A DNA stretch of 64,000 nt from Nostoc sp. TCL26-01. GTDB lineage: Bacteria; Cyanobacteriota; Cyanobacteriia; Cyanobacteriales; Nostocaceae. The notes under the pieces were generated by a model. That model was given only the letters and a program-made list of their open reading frames with translations, made no database searches and was not told the origin of the DNA. Position numbers and translations under genes: made by a program. Of the stretch, positions 53,690 to 62,957 are shown piece by piece. The stretch's first letter is position 1. Each line of letters opens with the position of its first letter. The stretch is from NCBI RefSeq assembly GCF_013393945.1, contig NZ_CP040297.1:4620001-4684000 (forward strand), given 5' to 3'.

Positions 53690-54547
53690 ATGATGAGCAG
53701 GAAAGGTTTAGTTGCTAATTATCGTGTGTGGCGACGACGCTGGTTTTATCCATTAATTTCAGTGGTAGTCGCTGTGAGTCTGTGTCTCGGTACACCTTTA
53801 ACTGGGAAGGCTTTAGATTTAAGGCCTCTGTTGTTACAAGGAGTGCAAATACTCCAGCTTTCTAATATATCCGATCGCCAAGAGGTTGATCTGGGCAAGC
53901 AAATGAATCAGCAATTGCGTAGTGGTGAAGTGAGAATTTCTCGGAATGCTGAACTCAATCGCTACGTGGAACAAATTGGAGAACGCCTGGCGGCAAATAG
54001 CGATCGCCCAAATCTTCCTTTTACCTTCCAAGTGGTTGAAGATGATGCTGTGAATGCGTTTGCGACTTTGGGTGGTTATGTTTATATCAATACGGGTTTG
54101 TTGAAAACTGCCGACAATGAAGCAGAACTAGCCAGTGTCATGGCTCATGAAATTGGTCATATTGGTGGTAAACATCTCGTTAAACAGATGCGCCAAAAAG
54201 CCCTAGCTAGTGGTGTAGCTTCAGCCACAGGTTTAGATCGCAACACAGCAGTAGGGATTGGCGTAGAACTCGCACTCAACCGTCCCCGTAGTCGTCAAGA
54301 TGAATTTGATGCTGATAAACGAGGATTAAGAACTTTAACAAGAGCCGGTTATGCTCAGTCAGGTATGGTTTCCTTCATGCAAAAATTGCTGAAAGGCGGC
54401 GGTTCGGTTCCCACGTTTTTGAGTACTCACCCTGCAACTAGCGATCGCATCGATGCCCTCAGACGCAGTATTGCTTCTCAACCCAGTAATGGACGTTACG
54501 GATTGGATAATGCTGCCTATCGAGCGAGAATCCGAGAATTACTCTAA
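53690..54547 (+). CDS. M48-family metallopeptidase
   Basis: A 285-residue protein. After a short basic start there is a transmembrane or signal segment (FYPLISVVVAVSLCLGTPL). The peptidase domain has the zinc motif HEIGH (MAHEIGHIGGKHL), a downstream Glu in DEFDADKRGL and a Ser/Thr-His end STHPATSDRID. The ATG at 53690 is preferred over GTG 53660. It may be periplasmic or membrane-attached and act on misfolded proteins. It is related to but distinct from the HtpX-like protein at 56784. Confidence 0.9.
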   Translation: MMSRKGLVANYRVWRRRWFYPLISVVVAVSLCLGTPLTGKALDLRPLLLQGVQILQLSNISDRQEVDLGKQMNQQLRSGEVRISRNAELNRYVEQIGERLAANSDRPNLPFTFQVVEDDAVNAFATLGGYVYINTGLLKTADNEAELASVMAHEIGHIGGKHLVKQMRQKALASGVASATGLDRNTAVGIGVELALNRPRSRQDEFDADKRGLRTLTRAGYAQSGMVSFMQKLLKGGGSVPTFLSTHPATSDRIDALRRSIASQPSNGRYGLDNAAYRARIRELL

Positions 54548-54557
54548 AACTAAATAA

Positions 54558-55316
54558 TTATGCTCGCTGTTTATTGCGGCGAGCTGTTATTTTGATGGGA
54601 TCAACATTAACTACCCCATCTTCTAGAGGTATGGTACGTGAGGAGTTTGTAAAAATATTCGTTTGATAGACTAGGTTATTTGTCACATCCAAAGCGGTTA
54701 GCCAACCACTACGCGGATGGTATGCACCAGTATCTATACCTAGCCACCCTTGCCCTTTAGCTAATTTACCAGGACTAACGCCAGGGAAAGTAAAAGTAAT
54801 AGTATGACCAATAATAATCAGTTTATCACAGAAGTATGGCTGAGTAATACTATGAAATTCTTGTCTAATCCAGCAAAATTGTTCAGATGTCTGTTCTGAC
54901 AAAGGTAAATTGGGATCAACTCCGGCATGAGTTAACCAAACATCCCCCAAATCAAGATATGTAGGTAAACTCTGCAACCAATCTATATGTTCTTCAGGAA
55001 TGCTGCTGTCTTCATAACTGGCCATAGTTGCTTGTCCCCCACTATGTAACCATGCTTGCATTGCTGGAACAGACATTGTGTCACTCATGAGAATGTTTAA
55101 TAACATCTGTTCATGATTGCCCAACAGACATTGATAGTTGTGCTGTTTGATCAGATTAATTACATATGAGCTATGGGGGCCTCGATCAATCACATCTCCT
55201 AAGAAATAAACTTCGTCATCTAACCCAGGAGTGATCGCTGCCAAAAGACTCATCAATCCCTCATAATGGCCATGTACATCCCCAATAACTATTCGACGTT
55301 GACTAGTTTCGCTCAT
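54558..55316 (-). CDS. PP2A-like serine/threonine phosphatase
   Basis: A 252-residue calcineurin-like metallophosphatase. Motifs are GDVHGHY (I), LGDVIDRGPHS (II), LLGNHEQ (III), and HTIT/HPRS (IV). This is the PrpA/PrpE-like bacterial type. It is convergent with the M48 gene. Substrates are unknown; the pentapeptide kinase or the histidine kinase circuits are possible partners by genome context only. Confidence 0.93.
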   Translation of the reverse strand: MSETSQRRIVIGDVHGHYEGLMSLLAAITPGLDDEVYFLGDVIDRGPHSSYVINLIKQHNYQCLLGNHEQMLLNILMSDTMSVPAMQAWLHSGGQATMASYEDSSIPEEHIDWLQSLPTYLDLGDVWLTHAGVDPNLPLSEQTSEQFCWIRQEFHSITQPYFCDKLIIIGHTITFTFPGVSPGKLAKGQGWLGIDTGAYHPRSGWLTALDVTNNLVYQTNIFTNSSRTIPLEDGVVNVDPIKITARRNKQRA

Positions 55317-55535
55317 TGGTTCTTAAGTGAAATAACTTAGCTGAATACTTTTGCTACAGTTTAAGCGCTTGGGATTCCGTATCAAAAGGTAAAAATTACT
55401 TGACAAGTTTAAAGCTATGTTAGCGTGTTCTCACAAAATCCGGGGGAATTACATAGAACAAATGATGACGACCCATCAGCTCTCAGGTAGCTTAAAATTT
55501 AGGCAGATGTTTTGTCACTGACACCTAACTTTACA

Positions 55536-55820
55536 ATGTCTGAACAGTTTTCTGCTGAAATTAGCTCACGCATCTGCAAACATATGAATGAAGATCATAG
55601 CGATGCGATCGTTCTCTATGCTCAGGTATTTGGCAAAATCACCCAAACCACATCCGCTCAAATGCTCTCTATTGATGCTCAAGGTATGGATTTAACCGCA
55701 AAAGTAGACGGAGAAACTATACCTGTGCGGATTCAATTTGATCATGTTTTAGCCGATGCAGAAGATGCTCATCAAACTCTGATTGCTATGGTTAAGCAGG
55801 CGCGAGTCAATGGTCAATAG
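55536..55820 (+). CDS. DUF2470 protein
   Basis: A 94-residue protein. Start is the ATG at 55536 (MSEQFSAEISSRICKHMN); a TTG at 55512 is rejected. It has the DUF2470 pattern HMNEDHSDAIVLYAQ, related to the C-terminus of HugZ heme-oxygenase proteins. The last codons and stop (VNGQ then TAG) are formed by an STRR. A heme-binding role is possible. Confidence 0.85.
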   Translation: MSEQFSAEISSRICKHMNEDHSDAIVLYAQVFGKITQTTSAQMLSIDAQGMDLTAKVDGETIPVRIQFDHVLADAEDAHQTLIAMVKQARVNGQ

Positions 55821-55860
55821 TCAATGGTCAATGGTCAATAGTTATTAGTCATTAGTCAAG
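55804..55860. repeat. STRR block that ends the DUF2470 gene
   Basis: Units GTCAATG, GTCAATA, GTTATTA and GTCATTA follow one another from 55805. The stop codon of the DUF2470 gene falls inside. Confidence 0.8.
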
Positions 55861-55884
55861 AGATTCTCTTCTTGCCTCTCACTC

Positions 55885-55920
55885 AGCACGCGGCTCATCG
55901 CCGCGCTACCGCTAACAGCA
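55885..55920. repeat. dispersed TGCTGTTAGCGGTAGCG repeat, copy 1
   Basis: Reverse orientation. Shared with 59836-59866 and 62609-62640; the arms GCGGC/GCCGC form a small hairpin around ATGA. Confidence 0.7.
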
Positions 55921-55933
55921 CTCCCTACTTAAT

Positions 55934-56332
55934 TTATCTCCATAATCTAGCGAGGAGTACACCTAACTGAACGCTGATAATGCCGAGTATGGCACTACCT
56001 AGCCAATAGCCAGTTGCAGATAACCACATACCGTTACGGAATAAGGTGACAGAATCTAAACCGTAAGTGGAAAAAGTTGTGTATGCTCCTAAGAATCCAG
56101 TTGTTACTATTAATCTAATTTCTGGGGAAATAGTCACTACTTTTTCTAAAGCTAGGGTAGTGAAAAATCCCATCGCTAGACAACCACTAAGATTAATAAA
56201 GAAAGTTCCGTAGGGGAAACTTGCCCCAAAGCGTTGGACAAACCAGAAAGTAATATAGTAGCGGCTTAATGCACCTGCGATCGCACCTAAACTAATGGCA
56301 ATAGGAATACGTAGATTAGGGTCTTGTAACAT
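55934..56332 (-). CDS. crcB: fluoride channel CrcB
   Basis: A 132-residue four-transmembrane protein. Family motifs GAIAGALSRYY, YGTFFINLSGCLAMGF and the GFLGAYTTFSTYGLDS stretch with the pore Phe/Ser/Thr box are present. It forms the dual-topology Fluc channel that expels fluoride. I looked for a crcB riboswitch upstream and saw none. It is monocistronic. Confidence 0.95.
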   Translation of the reverse strand: MLQDPNLRIPIAISLGAIAGALSRYYITFWFVQRFGASFPYGTFFINLSGCLAMGFFTTLALEKVVTISPEIRLIVTTGFLGAYTTFSTYGLDSVTLFRNGMWLSATGYWLGSAILGIISVQLGVLLARLWR

Positions 56333-56783
56333 ATATAAGCATCTAATTTGATGACTTAACTCATGGGTAGTGGCATAGCTAACATTAAGTATAAGTACTA
56401 GCTCAGGATTAATTTTTCTAAAAAGTAATCTTTAACACAGTATTTTATAACATCAATAATCAATCGTTCAAAAAAGTAAATTTTTACTAGTAATTAATAA
56501 ACAAGATTTACGCAACTGGCAGACTAAATAAAAGCAATAGTTGTCAAAAGTCCAAAGTCAACAGTCAAAAATCTTAGTTTTTGACCAATGACCAATGACC
56601 AATGACCAATGACTAATGACTTTTATTTGATAAATTTGAGAGGGAAAACCGTACTTAGCTTGGGGCGCAATTTCTACCTGATAAATCCATGTTCAGATAG
56701 ATACAATCAAGGTACGGCTTAAGTAATGCTGTTGTTTAGGAAAGCTTAAAAAAATTAATACAGCATTAGCAGGAGAGCAAAAT
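56333..56783. other. 451-base spacer with STRR block
   Basis: AT-rich DNA with TGACCAA units (56580-56612) and related AGTCAAC/AGTCAAA. No gene, tRNA or riboswitch was seen. Confidence 0.6.
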
Positions 56784-57656
56784 ATGGGAAATCAATTCAA
56801 AACGCTGGCTTTACTGGCTGCCCTCAGTGGCTTATTAATTGCCATTAGTTATTGGGTAATTGGCGGTACTAATGGCTTGATGATCGGGATTGGGTTAGCA
56901 GCAGTTACAAACCTGTTTTCTTGGTATCAATCAGATAAAATTGCTTTGGCAGTTTACCGCGCGCAACCCGTAAACGAAAGCCAAGCACCAGGACTATATC
57001 GCATGGTGCAAAGATTATCGCAACGCGCTCAGATTCCTATGCCTGGAGTTTACATTGTCCCCAGCCAAACTGCTAATGCTTTTGCTACGGGACGAGATCC
57101 AGAACACGCTGCTGTTGCTGTCACAGAAGGTATTTTAAATATTCTGCCAGAAGATGAGTTAGAAGCTGTGATTGCTCACGAACTGAGTCATATTATTAAT
57201 CGTGATACTTTAACACAAGCTGTAGCGGCGACAGTTGCTGGTGCTATCTCTTTCTTAGCACAAATGGTTAGTTATAGCTTGTGGTTTGGCGGTGCAGGTT
57301 CACGCGATAACGATAGAGGTGGAAACCCCTTGGGAATATTATTAACTGTAGTGCTTGCACCTCTAGCTGCTACCGTTATTCAATTAGCAATATCCCGCAC
57401 AAGAGAGTTTTCTGCTGATGCTGGTTCTGCTAGATTAACAGGTAATCCCCGCGCTTTAGCTCGTGCATTACAAAGATTAGAAACCAGTGCGCGTCAACTA
57501 CCATTGGATGCAAATCCAGCTTTTGAACCATTGTTAATTATCAATCCTATTTCTGGGAAATTTTTAGGTAATTTATTCTCCAGTCACCCATCTACCGAAG
57601 CACGAGTTGCACAGTTGCTGAAATTAGAGCAACAAATTCAGACCAATACTTATTAA
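56784..57656 (+). CDS. htpX: HtpX-like M48B membrane protease
   Basis: A 290-residue integral membrane protease. Two N-terminal transmembrane segments (8-24, 27-45) precede the catalytic domain with zinc motif HELSH (AHELSHIINRD) and distal Glu in TREFSADAGSARLTG. Two further hydrophobic segments lie in the C-terminal half. HtpX acts in membrane-protein quality control. The following gene starts 57 bases downstream, so they may be cotranscribed. Confidence 0.93.
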   Translation: MGNQFKTLALLAALSGLLIAISYWVIGGTNGLMIGIGLAAVTNLFSWYQSDKIALAVYRAQPVNESQAPGLYRMVQRLSQRAQIPMPGVYIVPSQTANAFATGRDPEHAAVAVTEGILNILPEDELEAVIAHELSHIINRDTLTQAVAATVAGAISFLAQMVSYSLWFGGAGSRDNDRGGNPLGILLTVVLAPLAATVIQLAISRTREFSADAGSARLTGNPRALARALQRLETSARQLPLDANPAFEPLLIINPISGKFLGNLFSSHPSTEARVAQLLKLEQQIQTNTY

Positions 57657-57712
57657 CAATGTGGGTTAAGTACATTGCCTAATGACTGTTGACTAAAAGG
57701 ACGTATTAACTT

Positions 57713-58126
57713 ATGAATCCTAACAACATCGAAATTGAAACTGTCGAATCTACCGTTGTGGTGGAAATCAGCTCTCAAACCAACGAAATCGTGGAAACTG
57801 AAATGGCTGGAGAAACTGATGAAGTGAAGCGCGAAACTAAAGCGCTGATTGAAGCACTCAGAAGACGCGCTCAAGCAGAAGCCGAATCAGCCGGAACTCT
57901 TACCCGCGAAACTTATTTAAATGCAGTACGCAAAGCACGAGAAACAATTGAAGGAGAAAAAATTATCGAACGCGATCGCCTAGAATATTTTTGGGCAGTT
58001 TTCAAAGACGAAACTGAGAGAAACTGGCACTTAATGATGAAAGATTTTACAGACTTAAGTGTCCGTGTACAGAATGCTGCTAAAGCTGCTTGGGAAGCTT
58101 TCAATGCACCTCGTCATGAAGGTTAA
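57713..58126 (+). CDS. charged helical hypothetical protein
   Basis: A 137-residue soluble protein. About residues 35-120 are rich in Glu, Lys, Arg and Ala and probably form a long helix or coiled coil. There is a conserved-looking end RVQNAAKAAWEAFNAP. No named family. It lies directly after htpX with a clear ATG and a strong hairpin 30 bases behind it. Confidence 0.75.
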   Translation: MNPNNIEIETVESTVVVEISSQTNEIVETEMAGETDEVKRETKALIEALRRRAQAEAESAGTLTRETYLNAVRKARETIEGEKIIERDRLEYFWAVFKDETERNWHLMMKDFTDLSVRVQNAAKAAWEAFNAPRHEG

Positions 58127-58157
58127 AATTAGCTCTTGAGAGTAGGTATAAAAATAT

Positions 58158-58198
58158 GGGGGTGTAAAAGTGCAAGAGTTTCTCTCACTTACACCCCC
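58158..58198 (+). terminator. terminator-like hairpin
   Basis: GGGGGTGTAA-(AA)-GTG pairs with CACTTACACCCCC across a 13-base loop, with one two-base bulge. TCTTTTTG follows. It ends the htpX unit. Confidence 0.8.
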
Positions 58199-58316
58199 AA
58201 ATCTTTTTGTATCAATGCCTTCTCAGCGATAGATAAAGTTAGCGTCAGGATAGATGCGATCGCTACGTAAAATCTGGCAAATTATTTGAGTAACTTATTT
58301 GCCATCACTAGAAATC

Positions 58317-59219
58317 ATGGTTTCGTCTCGTTTTCTCCGCTTCTTTCGTCATCTCAACTGGGCTGCAATCAAAAAAACTTTTACCAGAATCTCCGAAAGA
58401 CGACTGCTAGGGCTAGCTTCAGAAATTGCCTTTAATGCAATCTTGTCTTTATTTCCCGCCATTCTGGCTATGCTTACAGCCATTGGTTTGTTAGAAGCAT
58501 CTTTGCAAGACACATTCAGACAATTGGCGATACAACTGAGTCAAGTAGTACCAGATGATGCGATGACATTAATTAGTGATTTTGCTAGCAAAGAAATTAC
58601 CAACCCCAAAAATAGCGGTTTGTTCTCTCTCAGCTTCATACTCGCCATTTGGACAGCCTCTGGGGCAGTAAATACAGCAATGACAGCCTTTGATCAAATC
58701 CATCAAATACCCCCAGAAAAAATCCGCCCTTTTTGGCAAGCAAAACTTGTCTCTTTAGGCTTGACAGTAGGAACTATCTTACTTTTGGTACTGGCTTCTT
58801 TTTTGGTGTTTATCAGTGATTTACTGTTAGGAGTAGTTGTAAATGAAAATGGTTCTTTAATTTTCCTCCTACATCTTTGGCAGTTATTACGCTGGCCTTT
58901 GGCTTTAGGAATTGTTGCCACAGCATTTGGTTTTGTTTATCGCTACGGGCCTAGTGTTTGGAATCCAGGCACACCAATGATGCCAGGCGCAATCATTGCC
59001 GCAGTTTTTTGGGCAATTCTTTCTGCCTTATTTCGCCAATATGTAGCCAATTTTGGTAACTATAACAAAGTTTATGGGGCAGTAGGGACAGTGATCGTGT
59101 TGATGCTGTGGCTGTGGATGAGTGCTGCTGTTTTGTTAGTTGGAGACCAATTAAACGTAACTGTAGGTGAACAAATGCGTTCAAAAGCGTCTAAAAATTT
59201 ATCAGCAAAGGTTAATTAA
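58317..59219 (+). CDS. YihY/BrkB-family membrane protein
   Basis: A 300-residue protein with about six transmembrane segments and a short hydrophilic N-terminus. Family landmarks include LASEIAFNAILSLFPAILAML, LYR-type FVYRYGPSVWNPGTPMMPGA and NYNKVYGAVGTVIVLMLWLW. The ATG at 58317 is preferred over TTG 58299. The family has a proposed transport or RNase-BN history that is not supported, so the role is open. It is followed by the DUF4112 gene 86 bases downstream. Confidence 0.9.
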   Translation: MVSSRFLRFFRHLNWAAIKKTFTRISERRLLGLASEIAFNAILSLFPAILAMLTAIGLLEASLQDTFRQLAIQLSQVVPDDAMTLISDFASKEITNPKNSGLFSLSFILAIWTASGAVNTAMTAFDQIHQIPPEKIRPFWQAKLVSLGLTVGTILLLVLASFLVFISDLLLGVVVNENGSLIFLLHLWQLLRWPLALGIVATAFGFVYRYGPSVWNPGTPMMPGAIIAAVFWAILSALFRQYVANFGNYNKVYGAVGTVIVLMLWLWMSAAVLLVGDQLNVTVGEQMRSKASKNLSAKVN

Positions 59220-59305
59220 TAAATATCATTACAACTTTTGCAAAAGTTTTAGATAGCAGTATAATATTGAACGATTTTATGAGAAATAAATGAGCGATCG
59301 CCTAA

Positions 59306-59659
59306 ATGCCAGAGTTTTCTTCTATCAGTGAGCGAGCAATTACTATCAAACGTCTGCGGCAATTGAGTCGCCTGTTAGATAAGGTTATCGCTATCCCCGG
59401 CACACCGGTTGCCCTTGGTTTAGATCCCATCATCGGATTTATCCCCATTGGCGGGGATGTTTTAGGTTTACTCCTGTCTAGCTACATCGTCTTTGAAGCA
59501 TCAAGATTAGGTTTACCCAAAAAGATTTTGCAGAAAATGATATTTAATATCATCATCGATACTTTAGTAGGTAGTATTCCTGTTTTGGGTGACTTATTTG
59601 ATTTTGCTTGGACAGCAAACGAATATAATATCAGGCTAATAGAAGAACACTTAAGGTAA
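59306..59659 (+). CDS. DUF4112 protein
   Basis: A 117-residue protein with two hydrophobic stretches (GLDPIIGFIPIGGDVLGLLLS and FNIIIDTLVGSIPVLGDLFD). The pattern of two GxxPxxGDxxG repeats is typical of DUF4112. It is probably membrane associated; no function is known. It shares direction with the YihY-like gene. Confidence 0.85.
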   Translation: MPEFSSISERAITIKRLRQLSRLLDKVIAIPGTPVALGLDPIIGFIPIGGDVLGLLLSSYIVFEASRLGLPKKILQKMIFNIIIDTLVGSIPVLGDLFDFAWTANEYNIRLIEEHLR

Positions 59660-59679
59660 ATAGAAAATAACCTTGAAGA

Positions 59680-59895
59680 AGAATTCAGAAGTCAGAATAC
59701 CCTACGGGAAGCAAGCTACAGGAGTCAGAATAAATTAGTTGCGGGTCTGAATCATCGATTGATTGAAAACCTCTAAATCGTAGATTTGGAGAGGGTTTTA
59801 GACCCATTTATTCATCCGCCAGTCGTACAGAATTCATGCTGTTAGCGGTAGCGGGGCGTTTAGCCCATTCTAACTCCTGACTCCTGAATTCTGTT
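59680..59895. repeat. inverted-repeat element flanked by GAATTCAG..AGTCAG ends
   Basis: The left AGAATTCAGAAGTCAG is followed at the right by TAACTCCTGACTCCTGAATT in inverse. Inside are a terminator-like hairpin (59766-59799, AAAACCTCT pairing with AGAGGGTTTT) and a copy of the TGCTGTTAGCGG repeat (59836-59866). Reads as a composite of dispersed repeats. Confidence 0.6.
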
Positions 59896-59983
59896 CGATA
59901 AGTTGGAGAAAACTATTTCCTACTCTTCATTTTCTACTGTAGAATGTCTTAGCGAGTGTTGAGATCACTCATTGATCAAAAGA

Positions 59984-60919
59984 ATGAAAGATTGGTGGCA
60001 AGCAACTTTCCCTCAAGGGCGGCAAAGTGTAATTATTAGTGATGTACAAGGTTATCCAGTACAAATTGCCTACGGTGAAAAAGGTAAGGGTAGACCATTA
60101 TTTTTACTACATGGTATGGGTAGTTGGAGCTATAATTGGCGTTATAGCGTAGCCCCCTTATCTCAAAATTTTCGAGTCATTTGTGTCGATGCTAAAGGTT
60201 TCGGTTTTTCCGAAAAGCCTTGGTGGCGTAGAGAACAAAATGGGCATCAAGTTGTTGAGTTAGAACGGATTATTCAAAGTTTATGTGATGAACCTGCGAT
60301 TGTTGTTGCTGAGTCTCTAGGTGCATTAATTGCCCTAGCTTTAGCTCAAAAAAATCCCCAATTGATCAGCAGGTTAGTAGTGATCAATGCACCGATTTTT
60401 ACTGAACAACTTCCCCATTGGGCGATGTCTCTACTGGCCAGAACTCCCATAGAAATATTACAAACAATCGACTCTTTGCGCCTAGCTTATGTATTTGCGC
60501 CTTTATTGCGAGAAATCATGGCTGTAGAGAGACGTAAAGTCTTATTTGATCCATCGATTTTAACTCAAGAAGATGTGTACTGGATTACTTATCCATTTAT
60601 TGAAATTCCTGGCACTATTGTCAAAGTTGCAGAAGAGTTACAAATAGCAGCCAGAGAAATCGAAAATTGGCAAGCAAACAAACCAAATATGCTCAGTCAC
60701 ATTCAAAAAAACTTGAGTGTAATTGAGTGTCCCACATTAATTTTATGGGGTGATCAAGATAGTTGGTTTCCTGCTAGTCATGGAGAAAAATTACATCAAC
60801 ACCTACCTAATTCCCGCTTGCAAATTTTAGAGAACTGTTATCATGATGCCTCAACGGGTTCTGCAAAGATTGTGAATCACGCTATTCTGAAATTTCTGCG
60901 GGATACGGGATTTATTTAA
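59984..60919 (+). CDS. alpha/beta hydrolase
   Basis: A 311-residue soluble hydrolase. The N-terminal oxyanion motif is LLHGMGSW, and the nucleophile elbow is AESLG (AESLGALIALAL) in place of the common GxSxG. The acid is in LILWGDQDSWFPASHGE and the His in NCYHDAS. Start is the ATG at 59984, with TTG 59972 rejected. The substrate is unknown; it faces crtH convergently, which is not functional evidence. Confidence 0.9.
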   Translation: MKDWWQATFPQGRQSVIISDVQGYPVQIAYGEKGKGRPLFLLHGMGSWSYNWRYSVAPLSQNFRVICVDAKGFGFSEKPWWRREQNGHQVVELERIIQSLCDEPAIVVAESLGALIALALAQKNPQLISRLVVINAPIFTEQLPHWAMSLLARTPIEILQTIDSLRLAYVFAPLLREIMAVERRKVLFDPSILTQEDVYWITYPFIEIPGTIVKVAEELQIAAREIENWQANKPNMLSHIQKNLSVIECPTLILWGDQDSWFPASHGEKLHQHLPNSRLQILENCYHDASTGSAKIVNHAILKFLRDTGFI

Positions 60920-61009
60920 TAATAGGTCATTGGTCATTGGTCATTAGTCATTGGTCATTGGTCATTATTTCTTCATTTTGAATTTTTAATTGGTATAACC
61001 TCTAGCCTC

Positions 61010-62533
61010 TCATGAAAATCCTAAATCTACGGCTATGCGATGGGCGCAAGCAAAGCCAGAAAAGGCTACAGCATTTAAACCTTGTCCGGGAAAGGTACTG
61101 TCTCCTACGCAATAAAGCCCTTGAATTTTTGTGCGATTAAAGGGCATTTTTAATAACCCTGGTAGCTTGCGTCGGGGTATGGGGCCGTAAGTACCATCTT
61201 CTCTTCCCAAAAAACGGCGATGAGTGCGGGGTGTTCCCACTTCTAGATAGTCTAAACCTGCATCTAGCCCAGGAAAAATTTTCTCTAGACGATCAATAAT
61301 TCGCCAAGCTACTGTTTCTTTTTGGCCTTCGTATTCACTTGTAGATAGTCCTTGCCAATCACTTATCCAGTGGGGTGTAAAAGCATGAATGATATGATAT
61401 CCCTCTGGGGCTAAATCTGGGTCAAGTAAGGTGGGAATGGAAACAAAAAGTGTACCTTCCGACTTCATCATGTTTTCCCAATCTTCCAACACAATATGAT
61501 GGCATTCTGTGCCGTGGGGCAAGACAGATTTTTTTACTCCCATATGTAAACTAAAAAAACTGGGTGATTTTTGATAAATTTGTTGCCATTTTTTCTCATT
61601 AGATGGTATTTTATCTACGGGTAGTAATTTTGTAAATGTGTCCCATTTTGTAGCATTAGATACTATCCGTTTAGCTTGATAAATTTCACCATTAGTTAGT
61701 TTGACACCGACAGCACGGTTTTTTTCAGTGATGATTTTTGTAACTTTGGCTTGGTACTGAATCTTACCTCCAGCTTTTTGTAGTCCTTCTACTAGTTTCT
61801 GGGCTATTTGTCCTACTCCGCCTTTGGGGTAGTTGACACCGCCATAATGCCTGTCAGAAAAGACCATGCCTGCATTAATCATTGGTGTCATCTCGGCTGA
61901 AACAACAGACCAGCAATAACATTCCATGTCGATAAATTTCAGTAATTGAGAGTCTTTGATGTAGCGACGGGCAACATCACCAGCGTTTTGAGGCAGGTAC
62001 TTAAGTAAACCAAGACACGCTAGAGGATGCTGCAAAAATACTCTAAGTAGATACCGAGGTTCTTCTAGGGACAGCAAATCCATGCGATTGAGGCAATTAA
62101 ATACTTTCCAGCATTCGTCATAAAAACGACGAATCCCGATTTGTTCATGAGGAAAATAAGCAGCAAGATTTTGCAAAAAATTGTCATAAATTCGCTCAAC
62201 TTTCAAGTCTAAGCGGTTAGGTAAGTGGTAGTGAATTTGTACGGGATCAGCGATCGCCTCTATGCTAGTACCTACAGCTGCTAAAGCACGAGTCAGTAAA
62301 TTCGTCGTTCCTTTGCTTCCTAAGCCGAAAATCATCGAAGCACCGACATCAAACCGATAACCTTGACGCTCAAAATAGCCAGCACTACCACCAGGAATCA
62401 CGTAACTTTCTAGCACTAGCACCTTTGCACCCTTAGCTGCAAGTTGGGTTGCTGTGACTAACCCACCAATGCCAGAACCAATAACAATCACGTCAAATAA
62501 AGAATTTCGGGAGTTAATGGAAGTTGCGGACAT
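61010..62533 (-). CDS. crtH: carotenoid isomerase (prolycopene isomerase)
   Basis: A 507-residue FAD protein of the CRTISO family, converting tetra-cis to all-trans lycopene. The FAD motif is VIGSGIGGLV. Landmarks include SYVIPGGSAGYFERQGYRFDVGASMIFGLG and the end YCVGDSTFPGQGLNAVAFSGF. The length and motifs fit CrtH rather than phytoene desaturase. It is convergent with the alpha/beta hydrolase gene. Confidence 0.94.
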   Translation of the reverse strand: MSATSINSRNSLFDVIVIGSGIGGLVTATQLAAKGAKVLVLESYVIPGGSAGYFERQGYRFDVGASMIFGLGSKGTTNLLTRALAAVGTSIEAIADPVQIHYHLPNRLDLKVERIYDNFLQNLAAYFPHEQIGIRRFYDECWKVFNCLNRMDLLSLEEPRYLLRVFLQHPLACLGLLKYLPQNAGDVARRYIKDSQLLKFIDMECYCWSVVSAEMTPMINAGMVFSDRHYGGVNYPKGGVGQIAQKLVEGLQKAGGKIQYQAKVTKIITEKNRAVGVKLTNGEIYQAKRIVSNATKWDTFTKLLPVDKIPSNEKKWQQIYQKSPSFFSLHMGVKKSVLPHGTECHHIVLEDWENMMKSEGTLFVSIPTLLDPDLAPEGYHIIHAFTPHWISDWQGLSTSEYEGQKETVAWRIIDRLEKIFPGLDAGLDYLEVGTPRTHRRFLGREDGTYGPIPRRKLPGLLKMPFNRTKIQGLYCVGDSTFPGQGLNAVAFSGFACAHRIAVDLGFS

Positions 62534-62957
62534 AAACGTTACACTTACATGAAATTAACTAAGAAGCCCGCATTTTATAATACTTCTATTTATGTGATGA
62601 GTGCTGAGTGCTGTTAGCGGTAGCGGGGCGATGCAGCCCGTGCTGAGTAGTGACCATTGACCATTGACCATTGACTATTGACCATTGACCAATACACAAA
62701 AAAGAGGGACGAGTCTGCTACCGCCGACCAATCCCGTCTGCCGATCCTTAAAGAGAGGAGAACACTGACTAATAATATAACTGTGATTGAGAATAGATGT
62801 CAACTACTAATGAAAAATTTTTGCAATAATTTTGTCCGACTACCAATTTGAAACCAAATTTTTATAATTACGAATTACGAATTATGAATTAGGAATTACA
62901 AGAAAGAGTATGATGATGTTTCAGTTCTTATAGAATTAAAAGTGGCTATTTCGGGCT
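62534..62957. other. 424-base spacer with STRR and dispersed repeats
   Basis: It contains the TGCTGTTAGCGGTAGCGG repeat (62609-62640), TGACCAT heptamers (62650-62690), an AATTACGAATTATG block (62868-62900) and a possible promoter before upp. No gene is seen. Confidence 0.65.

Noticed and set aside
56333..56500. Fluoride riboswitch before crcB
   Set aside because: I could not find the conserved riboswitch core on the minus strand.
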